A DNA stretch of 64,000 bases from Hyphomicrobiales bacterium (GTDB taxonomy: Bacteria; Pseudomonadota; Alphaproteobacteria; Rhizobiales; Rhizobiaceae). Below the pieces are notes generated by a model. That model was not told the DNA's origin. It saw only the letters and a list, made by a program, of their open reading frames with translations, and did no database searches. The position numbers and the translations under genes are program-made. Every line of letters begins with the position of its first letter. Positions within the stretch are counted from its first letter, which is position 1. The DNA lies in assembly GCA_002709005.1 (NCBI GenBank), contig PAPH01000044.1:186001-250000 (forward strand), in the 5' to 3' direction. Shown here piece by piece: positions 43,681 to 52,020 of this stretch.

Positions 43681-43989
43681 ATGTCTCAGAAATCCATTCT
43701 CGGCGCATCCGCCCTCGCCGGCGCCGTCGCCATGGCCCTGTCGGGCACCACGCTGATCGCATCCACCACCGGCGCGGGCGCCGCCGAACAGGAGAAATGC
43801 TACGGCGTCGCGATGGCCGGCAAGAACGATTGCGCGGCCGGCCCCGGCACCACCTGCGCCGGAACCTCCAAGGTCGATTACCAGGGCAACGCCTGGAAAT
43901 ATGTCGACGAGGGGACCTGCGCCTCGATGGAACTGCCCGACGGCCGCATGGGCTCGCTGGAGCCGCTCGACCGCGACATGCCCGCCTGA
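43681..43989 (+). CDS. bufA: Bufferin-type RiPP precursor, DUF2282 (BufA1)
   Basis: 102 residues. A Sec signal-like N-terminus ([20 protein letters not shown], cleavage near AGAAEQ) is unusual for a RiPP and is typical of bufferins. The core holds four cysteines at 40, 51, 59 and 80 ([14 protein letters not shown], then [12 protein letters not shown], then VDEGTCASM). In bufferins such cysteines are modified by an MNIO enzyme and the exported product binds copper. The modifying enzyme, partner and a DoxX protein follow on the same strand. An AGAGGAG ribosome site precedes the start. Confidence 0.9.
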   Translation: MSQKSILGASALAGAVAMALSGTTLIASTTGAGAAEQEKCYGVAMAGKNDCAAGPGTTCAGTSKVDYQGNAWKYVDEGTCASMELPDGRMGSLEPLDRDMPA

Positions 43990-44039
43990 CCCGGCAGGAC
44001 TTTTCAAGCAGCACAACACGGATTGCGAGAAGACCCGAT

Positions 44040-44969
44040 ATGACCCGACAGCCACTTTCGGACATCCGGCAGATGCCGGCGGGCTCCCCGCAATTCGCCG
44101 ACATGCCGCTTCCGCCACGGGCGGGGGCGGGCCTCAAGCCCGAGCACGTAGACGCAATTCTCGCCGAGGATTACCGCATTGGTTTTCTGGAGTTCCACGC
44201 GGAAAACTACATGGGAGCGGGCGGCCCGGCCCACCGGGCGCTGACAGCCGTCCGCGAGCGCTTTCCGCTTTCCGTCCATGGCGTGGGCCTGTCCATCGGC
44301 GCGGAGCGTGGGCTCGACCCAGCCCATCTCGAACGCCTCGCCCGCGTTGTCGAACGCTATCAACCGGCGATGGTTTCCGAACACCTCGCCTGGTCCACCC
44401 ATACCGACCACTATTACAACGACCTCCTGCCGCTTCCCTATAACCGCGACACGCTCGACCGGATCGTTCATCATATCGATCAGGTCCAGACCCGGCTGAA
44501 ACGGCCGATCCTGCTCGAAAATCCCTCCACCTATGTGGCCTTCGAGCAGTCGACGATGAGCGAGACCGATTTCATCGCCGAGATTGCCCGGCACTCTGGC
44601 TGCGGGCTTCTGCTCGACGTCAACAACGTCTTCGTCTCGGCGACCAATCATGGCTGGAAGCCGCTGTCCTATTTGAGGGATTTCCCACTGGAACTGGTCG
44701 AGGAGATCCATCTCGCCGGCAATGCCGAGGACACCGACGACGAGGGCGAACCGCTGCTGATCGACGCCCATGACCGCCCGGTCTGCGACGATGTCTGGAA
44801 ACTCTATGAAGTGGTGATCGCCCAGGCCGGCCCCCTGCCGACGCTGATCGAATGGGACAATGACGTGCCCGACTGGCCGGTGCTGCGCCACGAGGCACAA
44901 TTGGCCGACGAAATACTCGCCCGCCATGATGCAAGTGCCTGGCTCGGCCGGCGTCACGCGGCGGAATAG
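44040..44969 (+). CDS. bufB: MNIO-family (DUF692) RiPP-modifying oxidase
   Basis: 309 residues of the multinuclear non-haem iron oxidase family, a TIM barrel. Candidate metal ligands are visible in order: His53/Glu55 (EFHAENY), His80 (SVHGVG), Glu114/His115 (VSEHLAW), Glu160/Asn161 (LLENPS), Asp193/Asn195 (LLLDVNN), His204, Glu222/His224 (EEIHLAGN), Asp242/His244 and Glu271 (LIEWDND). It would oxidise cysteines of the neighbouring precursor. It starts 50 bases after bufA and is 4 bases from the partner gene, so translational coupling is likely. Confidence 0.93.
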   Translation: MTRQPLSDIRQMPAGSPQFADMPLPPRAGAGLKPEHVDAILAEDYRIGFLEFHAENYMGAGGPAHRALTAVRERFPLSVHGVGLSIGAERGLDPAHLERLARVVERYQPAMVSEHLAWSTHTDHYYNDLLPLPYNRDTLDRIVHHIDQVQTRLKRPILLENPSTYVAFEQSTMSETDFIAEIARHSGCGLLLDVNNVFVSATNHGWKPLSYLRDFPLELVEEIHLAGNAEDTDDEGEPLLIDAHDRPVCDDVWKLYEVVIAQAGPLPTLIEWDNDVPDWPVLRHEAQLADEILARHDASAWLGRRHAAE

Positions 44970-44973
44970 ACCG

Positions 44974-45768
44974 ATGATCGCGCCTTACGACACCGGTCTT
45001 TCTTACCAGTTTGGCAGGGCACTGCTCGAACCCGACCTGCCGCTTCCCCGGGGCGTCGTCGGGCCGCGCGGCAAGAAGGCGGAGAAGCGGTTCTCGGTCT
45101 ACCGCAACAATGTGACCGTCAGCCTGATCAATGCGCTCGGCGACATTTTCCCGGCGCTGAAGACACTGGTGGGCGCGACCAATTTCGGTCACATCGCACG
45201 GGAATTCGTGAGAGCCTGTCCTCCCGGCTCGCCGCTGCTGTTCGAGTATGGTCATGATTTCCCGGAATTCATAGGCGCGCTCGAACAGCTCCGGAAATAC
45301 ACCTATCTGCCGGATGTCGCCCGTCTCGAACGCGCCTGGCTCGATGCCTTTCACGCGCCCGACGCTGACCCGCTAACGGCGGAATCCCTCGGCGCGATTG
45401 CGCCGGACCGTCTCGGCGCAGTCGTCTTCGACCCGCATCCGGCAACGCGCCTTGTCGCAAGCGATTTCGCCATCGTTTCGATCGCAACGCGATCCCGCGC
45501 GGGCGAACCGATCGCGGGCATCGATCCGGCGAACTCCGAAACCGCACTCGTTACCCGCCCCCACGCGATCGTTGAACTCCGCGCCCTGCCCGCGGGCGGC
45601 GCGACATTCTTCCGCACGCTGCTGAATGGTCACCCGCTCGGCGCGGCGGCCTTGCTGGCGGCGGAACGCGACTGGGATTTCGATCTTGCCGCCGCCATCG
45701 CGGCGCTCCTCGAATCGGGCGCGTTCACAACGCTGTCGATCCCCGAAAACACCGCCGAAGGAGCATGA
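44974..45768 (+). CDS. bufC: DUF2063 (HvfC/BufC) MNIO partner protein
   Basis: 264 residues. The N-terminal DUF2063 domain contains KRFSVYRNNVTVSLINALGD and PALKTLVGATNFGHIAREFV. The C-terminal half is the second HvfC-like domain. Such proteins bind the precursor and present it to the MNIO enzyme. Gene order precursor-MNIO-DUF2063 with 4-base and 1-base gaps is the standard bufferin arrangement. Confidence 0.92.
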   Translation: MIAPYDTGLSYQFGRALLEPDLPLPRGVVGPRGKKAEKRFSVYRNNVTVSLINALGDIFPALKTLVGATNFGHIAREFVRACPPGSPLLFEYGHDFPEFIGALEQLRKYTYLPDVARLERAWLDAFHAPDADPLTAESLGAIAPDRLGAVVFDPHPATRLVASDFAIVSIATRSRAGEPIAGIDPANSETALVTRPHAIVELRALPAGGATFFRTLLNGHPLGAAALLAAERDWDFDLAAAIAALLESGAFTTLSIPENTAEGA

Positions 45769-45769
45769 C

Positions 45770-46351
45770 ATGAGCCGGATAACGAGACTTCACGCGACCG
45801 TCTTCGACACGCTCGAGCGGCTGACCGACGGCTGGTTTCTCGGCCTTTTCGCCCGCTTCGTCTTCGCCGCGGTGCTGTGGTTCTATTTCCTCAACTCCGC
45901 CTTCACCAAGGTCGGCGAAGGGGTCTTCGGCTTCTTCATGATCGCGCCGGGCGCCTATTATCAGATCGCCCTTCCGGCGGTGGAAGCGGCCGGCGGCGAC
46001 GTCAGCCAAGTTGCGTTTTTCCCCTGGGGGCTGATCGTCACACTGGGCACCTACGCGGAGTTCATCCTGCCGCTGCTCGTCGTCATCGGCCTGTTCACCC
46101 GGGTGGCCGCGCTGGGAATGATCGGATTCATCGCCGTACAAACGCTGGTCGATGTCACCGTCCACATGGTCGGCCCCGAAACGGTCGGCATGCTCTTCGA
46201 CCGCTTCCCAGACGCCCTCGTCCTCGATCAGAGACTTCTATGGCTTATGCCGCTCGTCTACCTCACGCTCAAGGGCGCGGGCCTTGTTTCAGCGGACGGT
46301 CTCCTGGCAAGCCGCCGGCCGGGCAGATCGCCCGTCCCTCACACGGTCTGA
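45770..46351 (+). CDS. DoxX family membrane protein of the bufferin operon
   Basis: 193 residues with four to five transmembrane segments (FARFVFAAVLWFYFLNSAF; LIVTLGTYAEFILPLLVVIG; VAALGMIGFIAVQTL; LLWLMPLVYLTL). DoxX proteins commonly close bufferin and related DUF692 operons; their role there is unclear. The start is 1 base after the bufC stop, so it is translationally coupled. It converges with hsp20. Confidence 0.9.
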   Translation: MSRITRLHATVFDTLERLTDGWFLGLFARFVFAAVLWFYFLNSAFTKVGEGVFGFFMIAPGAYYQIALPAVEAAGGDVSQVAFFPWGLIVTLGTYAEFILPLLVVIGLFTRVAALGMIGFIAVQTLVDVTVHMVGPETVGMLFDRFPDALVLDQRLLWLMPLVYLTLKGAGLVSADGLLASRRPGRSPVPHTV

Positions 46352-46420
46352 GCGGCCCGCGACCAAACAAAAAGGACGCCCGGTTTCCCGGACGCCCCTT
46401 CGATGGAGGTCATTGGGCCG

Positions 46421-46885
46421 TTAAGCGGCAGTGGCCTCAATCTGCTTGGCCTTCGAGGCTTCGGAAGCGATTTCGATCTTCCGCGGCTTCATGGCTTCAG
46501 GGATCTCGCGCTTGAGATCGATGTGAAGCAGGCCGTTCTTGAGGGAGGCGCCGTTGGCTTCCACATGCTCGGCGAGCTGGAAGCGGCGCTCGAAGGCGCG
46601 CTTGGCGATGCCGCGATAAAGGAACTCGGCATTGCCGTTTTCCTGCTCCTCGGCTTTCTCACCCTTGACGGTGAGCACGTGCTCACGGGTCTCGATGGAA
46701 ATCTCGCTTTCCTCGAACCCGGCAACCGCCATGGTGATGCGGTAGGTGTTCTCACCGGTCCGCTCGATATTGTAGGGCGGATAGGATTGCGACTGGTCCG
46801 GCTGAGCCAAGCTGTCGAGCATGTTTGCCAGACGGTCGAAACCGACGGTGGAACGATAAAGGGGTGCAAAATCAACGTGACGCAT
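46421..46885 (-). CDS. Small heat shock protein Hsp20 (IbpA type)
   Basis: 154 residues from [20 protein letters not shown]; the start is set by GGAGG 6 bases upstream. The alpha-crystallin domain covers about 35-130 ([40 protein letters not shown], ending [16 protein letters not shown]). It holds unfolding proteins during heat stress. It is preceded by an RpoH-type promoter and a ROSE thermometer, the control typical of rhizobial class A sHsps. Confidence 0.96.
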   Translation of the reverse strand: MRHVDFAPLYRSTVGFDRLANMLDSLAQPDQSQSYPPYNIERTGENTYRITMAVAGFEESEISIETREHVLTVKGEKAEEQENGNAEFLYRGIAKRAFERRFQLAEHVEANGASLKNGLLHIDLKREIPEAMKPRKIEIASEASKAKQIEATAA

Positions 46886-46888
46886 CAT

Positions 46889-46982
46889 GGTCCTCCTTGA
46901 AGCGACTGGTTTTCACGTTTGGCTCGTCCGGCGCCCCGTTCATCGGCGGCACCTCGAACCCGCAGACCCGTTCTGGCGCCTG
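46889..46982 (-). promoter_or_regulatory. ROSE-like RNA thermometer of hsp20
   Basis: The ribosome site AGGAGGA (46897-46891) is preceded by CAGUCGCUUC. The UCGCU at 46905-46901 matches the conserved ROSE anti-SD motif U(U/C)GCU and can pair with the SD with one bulged G. Further upstream, GGCGCC and GGGGCGCC can form a larger hairpin. The predicted leader length (about 95 nt from the RpoH promoter) suits ROSE elements. Melting at heat-shock temperature would free the ribosome site. Confidence 0.72.
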
Positions 46983-46988
46983 CAAAAT

Positions 46989-47019
46989 CCATGTGGGAAT
47001 TCGAAATCGGCGGTTCAAG
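46989..47019 (-). promoter_or_regulatory. RpoH (sigma-32) promoter of hsp20
   Basis: CTTGAA (47019-47014), a 16-base spacer and CCCACATGG (46997-46989) match the heat-shock sigma pattern CTTGAA-N13-16-CCCCATNT. Confidence 0.7.
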
Positions 47020-47123
47020 AGGGTCGATGGCGCGCACGTGAAACGGCCCGTGAAACCGGCTCCCTGCACGCTTCCCCCTCTTTTTCTTTGACCTCCGGAG
47101 GCCGAGCGCATATCCGTTCTCAC

Positions 47124-48188
47124 ATGGAGCCCAGCACCGACGAAAAGCCCGAGGAACAGGCGGCGGAAGCCGATCCGATCCTGCTTGCGACCCCGGACAA
47201 TCCGGTGCCGGAGAACCATATCGCGGGTTATTTCGAGGGCCGTGACGGCCGCAAGCTGCGCTATGCGATCTTCAAGTCCGGCACCACCGTGGCCAAGGGC
47301 ACGGTGGTGCTGCTGCACGGCCGCAACGAGTTCATCGAGAAATATTTCGAGACCATCCGCCATTTCACCGAGCGCGGCCTTTGGGTCGCCACCTTCGACT
47401 GGCGCGGCCAGGGCGGCTCGGACAGGCTGACGAAACGGCCGCTGCGCGGACATCTGCGCCGGTTTTCCGATTTCGAGGACGATCTCTCGATCTTTCTCGA
47501 AACCATCGTCCTGCCGGAAACCCGCCTGCCCTTCGTGATGGTAGCCCATTCGATGGGCGGACTGGTGGCGCTGTCGGCCGCGCCGGACCTCGCCAACCGG
47601 ATCGACCGGCTGGTGACGATCGCGCCTTTCGTGGAACTGTCGAACCAGCGGGTGGGCGTTGGCCTGATCCATGCCCTGTGCCGGCTGCTCACCCTTCTGG
47701 GACTCGGCTGGCTGACCTTCGAAAGCGACACCTTTCCGCGTCCCTATGAGGGCAATGTGCTGACGTCCGACCCGAAGCGCTACGCGCGCAATATCGCGGT
47801 CTACAAGGCCTGGCCGAAGCTGCGCCTCGGCCCGCCGACGGCACGCTGGATCGCCGCCATGCTCTCGGCGATGAAGCGGGTGAGCCGCGTCTCCCATCTT
47901 AACCGCATCCAGGTGCCGACATTGCTGATCGCCGCGGGCGCGGACACGATCGTCCACCAGCGCGCCATCGAGACGCTTGCCAACCGTTTTCGCGCGGGCC
48001 ATATGCTCACGATCGACGGCGGCCGCCACGAGCTTCTCCACGAAAGCGACCGCTACCGCATTCCCACCCTGGCCGCGATCGACGCCTTCCTGCTTCCCGG
48101 CGAGAAGCCGGCGATCGACAAATTGTTGGCGAGGCCTGCGGAAGAAGCGCCGAAAGACGGGCTGGAAACAGCTAACGCTGCCGGTTGA
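47124..48188 (+). CDS. Alpha/beta hydrolase, lysophospholipase type
   Basis: 354 residues from MEPSTDEKPEEQAAEADPIL; a longer reading frame upstream runs through the hsp20 promoter and was rejected. Oxyanion region VVLLHGRNEFIEKY, TFDWRGQGGSD, nucleophile Ser in VAHSMGGLVAL, acid Asp in AAGADTIV and final His in GGRHELLHE are all present. It belongs to the PldB-like serine aminopeptidase S33/lysophospholipase group and may cleave lysophospholipids or monoacylglycerols. The stop codon overlaps the convergent hisN gene by 17 bases. Confidence 0.9.
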   Translation: MEPSTDEKPEEQAAEADPILLATPDNPVPENHIAGYFEGRDGRKLRYAIFKSGTTVAKGTVVLLHGRNEFIEKYFETIRHFTERGLWVATFDWRGQGGSDRLTKRPLRGHLRRFSDFEDDLSIFLETIVLPETRLPFVMVAHSMGGLVALSAAPDLANRIDRLVTIAPFVELSNQRVGVGLIHALCRLLTLLGLGWLTFESDTFPRPYEGNVLTSDPKRYARNIAVYKAWPKLRLGPPTARWIAAMLSAMKRVSRVSHLNRIQVPTLLIAAGADTIVHQRAIETLANRFRAGHMLTIDGGRHELLHESDRYRIPTLAAIDAFLLPGEKPAIDKLLARPAEEAPKDGLETANAAG

Positions 48189-48954
48189 TCCGCTCAAGCG
48201 CCTCGGCGTGCAGCTCGCGTGAACCGCAGGCGATCACGTTGCCGCCCTGCTCCGGCCGGCCGCCATCCCAGTTCGTCACGATCCCGCCCGCCTGTTCGAT
48301 CGGCGCGATCAGCCCTGCAATGTCGTAAATGTGAAGGCCGGCCTCGATACAGATATCCACATGGCCGGCGGCCAGCATGGCGAAGGCGTAGCAATCGCAC
48401 CCGTAGCGCGACAATTTCGCCGCCGATTCGAGATCACGCAAGATCGCGAAATCCGTCTCGTTGTAGAGCCAGGGGGAGGTCGTCATCATGATCGCGGCAG
48501 CGAGCGACGACGACTTGCGCGTGGCGATCTTGGTCCGCGCCCCGCCCCGGAACCGGGTGAACGCGCCGTCGGGTCCGCCCATGAAGCGCTCGCCGGTGAA
48601 AGGCTGGTCGACGAGCCCCATGACCGCCCGGCCGTTGCGGTAAAGACCGATGATCGTGCCCCAGGTGGGAAGGCCGGAGATGAAGGCGCGGGTGCCGTCG
48701 ACGGGATCGATGACCCAGACGAATTCGCGGTCGGCGCCCTCGGCTCCGTATTCCTCGCCGATGATCCCGTGATCGGGAAAGCGCCGTCCGATCAGATCGC
48801 GAATGGCGCGTTCGGCGGCACGGTCGGCTTCCGTGACCGGATCGAAATCGCCGGCGATCTTGTTGTCCACACCGATATCCACCCGGAACCGGGGCATCGT
48901 TTCACGCGCCGAGGCATTGGCGAGTTCATCGAGAAAGTCGAGATCAGGAAGCAC
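48172..48954 (-). CDS. hisN: Histidinol-phosphatase, inositol monophosphatase family
   Basis: 260 residues from a GTG at 48954, chosen because GGAGAG lies 8 bases upstream. Metal motifs are GEEYG, VIDPVDGTRAFISGLPTWG and the C-terminal YDIAGLIAPIEQAGGIVTNW (WD/DxAg-like). The sequence is closest to HisN-type histidinol-phosphatases, but inositol-phosphatase activity cannot be excluded. It converges on the lysophospholipase gene with a 17-base overlap. Confidence 0.88.
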   Translation of the reverse strand: MLPDLDFLDELANASARETMPRFRVDIGVDNKIAGDFDPVTEADRAAERAIRDLIGRRFPDHGIIGEEYGAEGADREFVWVIDPVDGTRAFISGLPTWGTIIGLYRNGRAVMGLVDQPFTGERFMGGPDGAFTRFRGGARTKIATRKSSSLAAAIMMTTSPWLYNETDFAILRDLESAAKLSRYGCDCYAFAMLAAGHVDICIEAGLHIYDIAGLIAPIEQAGGIVTNWDGGRPEQGGNVIACGSRELHAEALERINRQR

Positions 48955-49086
48955 GTGGGCACTCTCCGTTTCATTGCCATGCGGGTACGGAAGGGTCGAC
49001 GAACAGTCAAGCCGGCGTCGTTCGCGAGAAGCCCTGCCCTTTATCAAGGCAGCGACCGCCTGTGCAAAAAAATGTTGCAAAACCGT

Positions 49087-49115
49087 TTGACAATTGTGCG
49101 GTGCACAACTAAAGT
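49087..49115 (+). promoter_or_regulatory. Sigma-70 promoter of the MmgR-like sRNA
   Basis: TTGACA (49087-49092), a 17-base spacer and TAAAGT (49110-49115). The transcript is predicted to begin at 49122, seven bases past the -10. Confidence 0.85.
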
Positions 49116-49121
49116 ACAGAT

Positions 49122-49198
49122 ACAGTCTTTGACTGTGAATGCCCTCCTTGGGCGTTTCCTCCCTAGACTTGACCGCGCTCCTGAGCGCGGTTTTTTTT
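49122..49198 (+). ncRNA. mmgR: MmgR-like sRNA (alpha-r8 / suhB family)
   Basis: 77 nt with three hairpins: ACAGTC/GACTGT (49122-49136); GCCC/GGGC with loop TCCTT (49141-49153); terminator ACCGCGCT/AGCGCGGT (49172-49191) with eight Ts. The unpaired TTTCCTCCCT at 49155-49164 matches the 10-nt core I recall for the alpha-r8 family. In Sinorhizobium MmgR limits polyhydroxybutyrate accumulation. The CCTCC core can block ribosome sites. It lies between hisN (divergent) and the N-formylglutamate amidohydrolase gene (convergent); the rest of the 310-bp gap is empty. Confidence 0.85.
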
Positions 49199-49264
49199 GC
49201 CTTTGCCCGCAGGGAGGCATGGTGGGAGAAACCTAAGCTTACTCAGGGTAAGCTTTGGACGACG

Positions 49265-50170
49265 TCACTCTGCCGCCAACAGGTTGTCGCCCATTTCGTC
49301 ACGGACGAATGCCATCATAGCCGAAGCAAAATGAGCGAGATCCGTCTGGAGTTGCTTGAAACCACGCGTCGGCTCGAGCGTCTTTTCGTCGATATAGAGC
49401 CCACGGTTGATCTCGATCTGCAATGCATGCAGCCCGCGCGCCGGCCGGCCGTAATGTTCGGTGATGAAGCCGCCGGCATAGGGCTTGTTGCGCGCCACCT
49501 CGTAGCCGAGGCCCGAAAGGATGGCGACGGCGACGCGCGACAGGTCATGCGCCGCGCTCGACCCGTACCGGTCGCCGACGATGAAGTCGGGGCGGACGTT
49601 CTGGCCCGCCGACTTCAATCCCGCAGGCATGGAATGGCAGTCAATCAGCACCGCGATGCCAAATCGCACATGGGTCTGCGCGATCAGACGTCTCAGGCAG
49701 GCGTGGTAGGGCCGATAGATCCGTTCGATACGCTCCAGCCCCTCCACGACACTGAGCCGGCCGCGATAGATCTCCGCATTCTCTGCCACCAGTCGCGGGA
49801 TGGTGCCCAGTCCGCCCGCCACCCTGAGCGAGCCGATATTGGCGTGGGACGGCAGCGGCGCGTCGAACATGCGCGGATCGAGCTCGTAAGGCTCACGGTT
49901 GACGTCGAGCCAGGCGCGCGGGAAATGCGCCTTCAGCATCGGCGCACCGAGCGCGGTGACCGGCGCGTAGAGCTGGTCGACATAATGATCTTCCGACCGC
50001 CGTATCGACTTGCGGTCGAGCCGGGTGGAAGCCAGAAACGCTTCGGTATAGTGCCGGCCCGAATGCGGCGAGTTGAATACGAAGGGCTCGGTCTGCGCCG
50101 CCGGTCGGATCACCTCGTAATAGGGGTGGCCGCAGGGGCTTGAGGGGACCGTCGCCTCGACATCTTTCAT
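49265..50170 (-). CDS. N-formylglutamate amidohydrolase family protein
   Basis: 301 residues from MKDVEATVPSSPCGHPYYEV. The FGase fold shows FVFNSPHSGRHYTEAFLAST near the N-terminus, HFPRAWLDVNREPYELDPRM in the middle, and VLIDCHSMP plus EINRGLYIDE towards the end. HutG2-type enzymes release formate from N-formyl-L-glutamate in histidine degradation, but this copy is not with other hut genes and may act on another N-formyl or N-acyl amino acid. The start was chosen over one 60 codons upstream that overlaps the cpdR promoter region. Confidence 0.88.
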   Translation of the reverse strand: MKDVEATVPSSPCGHPYYEVIRPAAQTEPFVFNSPHSGRHYTEAFLASTRLDRKSIRRSEDHYVDQLYAPVTALGAPMLKAHFPRAWLDVNREPYELDPRMFDAPLPSHANIGSLRVAGGLGTIPRLVAENAEIYRGRLSVVEGLERIERIYRPYHACLRRLIAQTHVRFGIAVLIDCHSMPAGLKSAGQNVRPDFIVGDRYGSSAAHDLSRVAVAILSGLGYEVARNKPYAGGFITEHYGRPARGLHALQIEINRGLYIDEKTLEPTRGFKQLQTDLAHFASAMMAFVRDEMGDNLLAAE

Positions 50171-50397
50171 TCGGCACCTGTCTGCAGCGCTTCGATTTCG
50201 CCCGCCATGTTGCCAGTTGCCCCCTTCACTGTCCAGTGACCGCCCGGTCACTGTCCATGCCGCGGGAGCCTGTGTTAAGCTGTGGAAAGCCGCAGGACGC
50301 CCGGCTTTTGGCAAGGGTGCGTTCACCGGATGTTTACCAAAGTCGGGCACGGTCGCGCGACAAGGGCATAATCAGAAGAATCAAGGGTCTGGACGGG

Positions 50398-50763
50398 ATG
50401 CTACCAAAAATCCTACTCGCCGAAGACGACAACGACATGCGCCGCTTCCTGGTCAAGGCGCTTGAAAAGGCAGGCTACGACGTGCGCTCCTTCGACAATG
50501 GCGCCTCCGCCTATGACCGGCTGCGCGAGGAACCTTTCACGCTGCTTCTGACGGATATCGTGATGCCCGAGATGGACGGCATCGAGCTGGCGCGCCGCGC
50601 CACCGAGCTCGACCCGGACCTCAAGGTCATGTTCATCACCGGCTTCGCCGCCGTGGCGCTGAACCCCGATTCCAAGGCGCCCAAGGACGCCAAGGTGCTT
50701 TCCAAGCCCTTCCACCTCCGCGACCTCGTCGACGAGGTCAACAAGATGCTCGCCGCCGCCTGA
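50398..50763 (+). CDS. cpdR: Single-domain response regulator CpdR
   Basis: 121 residues, a receiver domain alone: acidic pocket ED at 9-11, phosphoacceptor Asp53 (LLLTDIVMPEMDGIE), and Lys103 in VLSKPF. The ending NKMLAAA is typical of CpdR. Unphosphorylated CpdR binds ClpX and primes degradation of CtrA with RcdA; CckA-ChpT phosphorylation turns it off. The start at ATGCTACCAAAAATCCT was preferred to an upstream one lacking conservation. The 226-bp upstream gap has half-sites only (TTAAG), not a full CtrA box. Confidence 0.93.
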   Translation: MLPKILLAEDDNDMRRFLVKALEKAGYDVRSFDNGASAYDRLREEPFTLLLTDIVMPEMDGIELARRATELDPDLKVMFITGFAAVALNPDSKAPKDAKVLSKPFHLRDLVDEVNKMLAAA

Positions 50764-50869
50764 GAACGACGATCCAAGCCGTTTTCCCCGGCTTGCCAAG
50801 AGGTTTCCCGATCCCTTCATTTACGTGTTGACGCGGCACCGCGATTATGGTGTATGCGCCGCATCGGAT

Positions 50870-50944
<75 letters not shown>

Positions 50945-50982
50945 TCCTTTCAAAGACTTAGATACTGTCGAGATAGTTCCCT

Positions 50983-51001
50983 GAAGGTTCAATGAACCTT
51001 C
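50983..51001. terminator. Hairpin downstream of tRNA-Val
   Basis: GAAGGTTC and GAACCTTC (8-bp perfect stem, AAT loop). It lacks a T-tract. It could end the tRNA or gntR transcripts. It repeats nine bases (AGGTTCAAT) of the tRNA T-loop. The remaining sequence to 51115 holds no gene that I can support. Confidence 0.4.
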
Positions 51002-51115
51002 GCGGGCTGGTTTCGCGACGTACCGCGCTCGGCAACCACCTCACTTGGCCATAGCGCTCGAGTCCTTGCAACCCAATGCGCTCGCGCTGTGATCGCGAAC
51101 AGATTTTGCATGTCG

Positions 51116-51988
51116 CTAGTTCTTGAATGCAGGCGGAGAGCCTTTGGCCTTGAGCAGATGACGGGCCATTGCGTCGGCGGCCTGTTTGGGTTTTCCCTCA
51201 TCGAGAGCGTCAAGGATTTCGAGGTGCTCAGCGCAGGACGCGTTGAGACGGCCGGTGTCGATCAGCGAGGCATATTCGAGCAGGCGGCGGAGCTTGTTCT
51301 GTTGCGCCACCGCGTGGATGACGAACGGGTTGCGCGAGCATTCCGCAATGAACAGATGGAAATCCTCGTCGAGACGGAACAGTTCGGGCAGATTCCGCAT
51401 CTGCGAATTGAGCACCCGCTCGTGACGGCTTCGTATCGCAGCAGCATTAGCCCGGTCGTAGCGGAACGTCGCCTGCAGGATGGCGCCCGGTTCGATCAGC
51501 AGGCGGAAATCGTAACTCGCATCATTGGATTCCTGCGAATTCAGAGTCGGCTCGAACTGCCAGCCATAGCCTAACGAGCGCGTAATGATGCCCTCGTCCG
51601 CTAGCATGCCGAGGACGCGCGACTTCTTCCCCAGCCCATAGCGCTGGCGGAAGAAGCTTTCGGAAACGTCTCGCGGTATCTTGCCGTCGAACCAGTCACG
51701 GGCGATCTGTTCCTTGACCTGCTCCTCGTCTTCCTGCGGCAAGGAGGCCAGCATTTCGACGGCTTGCTCCGGACTTGCCTTCACATAAAGACCGCGCCCG
51801 CCGCCCCGCTCCGCAGCACCGAGCGCTGTTAATTGGGCGAGCGCGGCGCGCAGTGGCGTGCGCGAGACGCCGAAATACTTCGATAGATCGACCTCACGCA
51901 GATGGGCGCCCGGAGCGAAGGCCCCGTCGACGATCTTGGCCAGCAATTGCCGCACAAGTCTGAGCTGAAGGTCTGTTCTGGAATTCAC
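51116..51988 (-). CDS. GntR/FCD-family regulator of the amidohydrolase cluster
   Basis: 290 residues. An N-terminal winged HTH (LRLVRQLLAKIVDGAFAPGA, then LSKYFGVSRTPLRAALAQL) is followed by a region that looks like a second, degenerate winged helix (about 85-145) before the FCD ligand domain. The FCD metal residues are visible: DEDFHLFIAE, and the His in HLEILDAL and MARHLLK. It is the last gene of the probable operon with the importer and amidohydrolase (32-base gap), so it probably represses its own operon and is released by the substrate. The cognate site may be the motif shared by two promoters in this cluster. Confidence 0.9.
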   Translation of the reverse strand: MNSRTDLQLRLVRQLLAKIVDGAFAPGAHLREVDLSKYFGVSRTPLRAALAQLTALGAAERGGGRGLYVKASPEQAVEMLASLPQEDEEQVKEQIARDWFDGKIPRDVSESFFRQRYGLGKKSRVLGMLADEGIITRSLGYGWQFEPTLNSQESNDASYDFRLLIEPGAILQATFRYDRANAAAIRSRHERVLNSQMRNLPELFRLDEDFHLFIAECSRNPFVIHAVAQQNKLRRLLEYASLIDTGRLNASCAEHLEILDALDEGKPKQAADAMARHLLKAKGSPPAFKN

Positions 51989-52020
51989 AATGCTCGCTTC
52001 CCACTAGACGCCACCGTGCG

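Noticed and set aside
46374..46397. Apparent stem-loop between doxX and hsp20
   Set aside because: GGACGCCC occurs twice as a direct repeat, not an inverted one, so it does not form a stem.
50777..50795. Stem-loop after cpdR as a terminator
   Set aside because: A 7-bp stem exists but has no T-tract, and the next feature is a tRNA with its own promoter; I did not list it.
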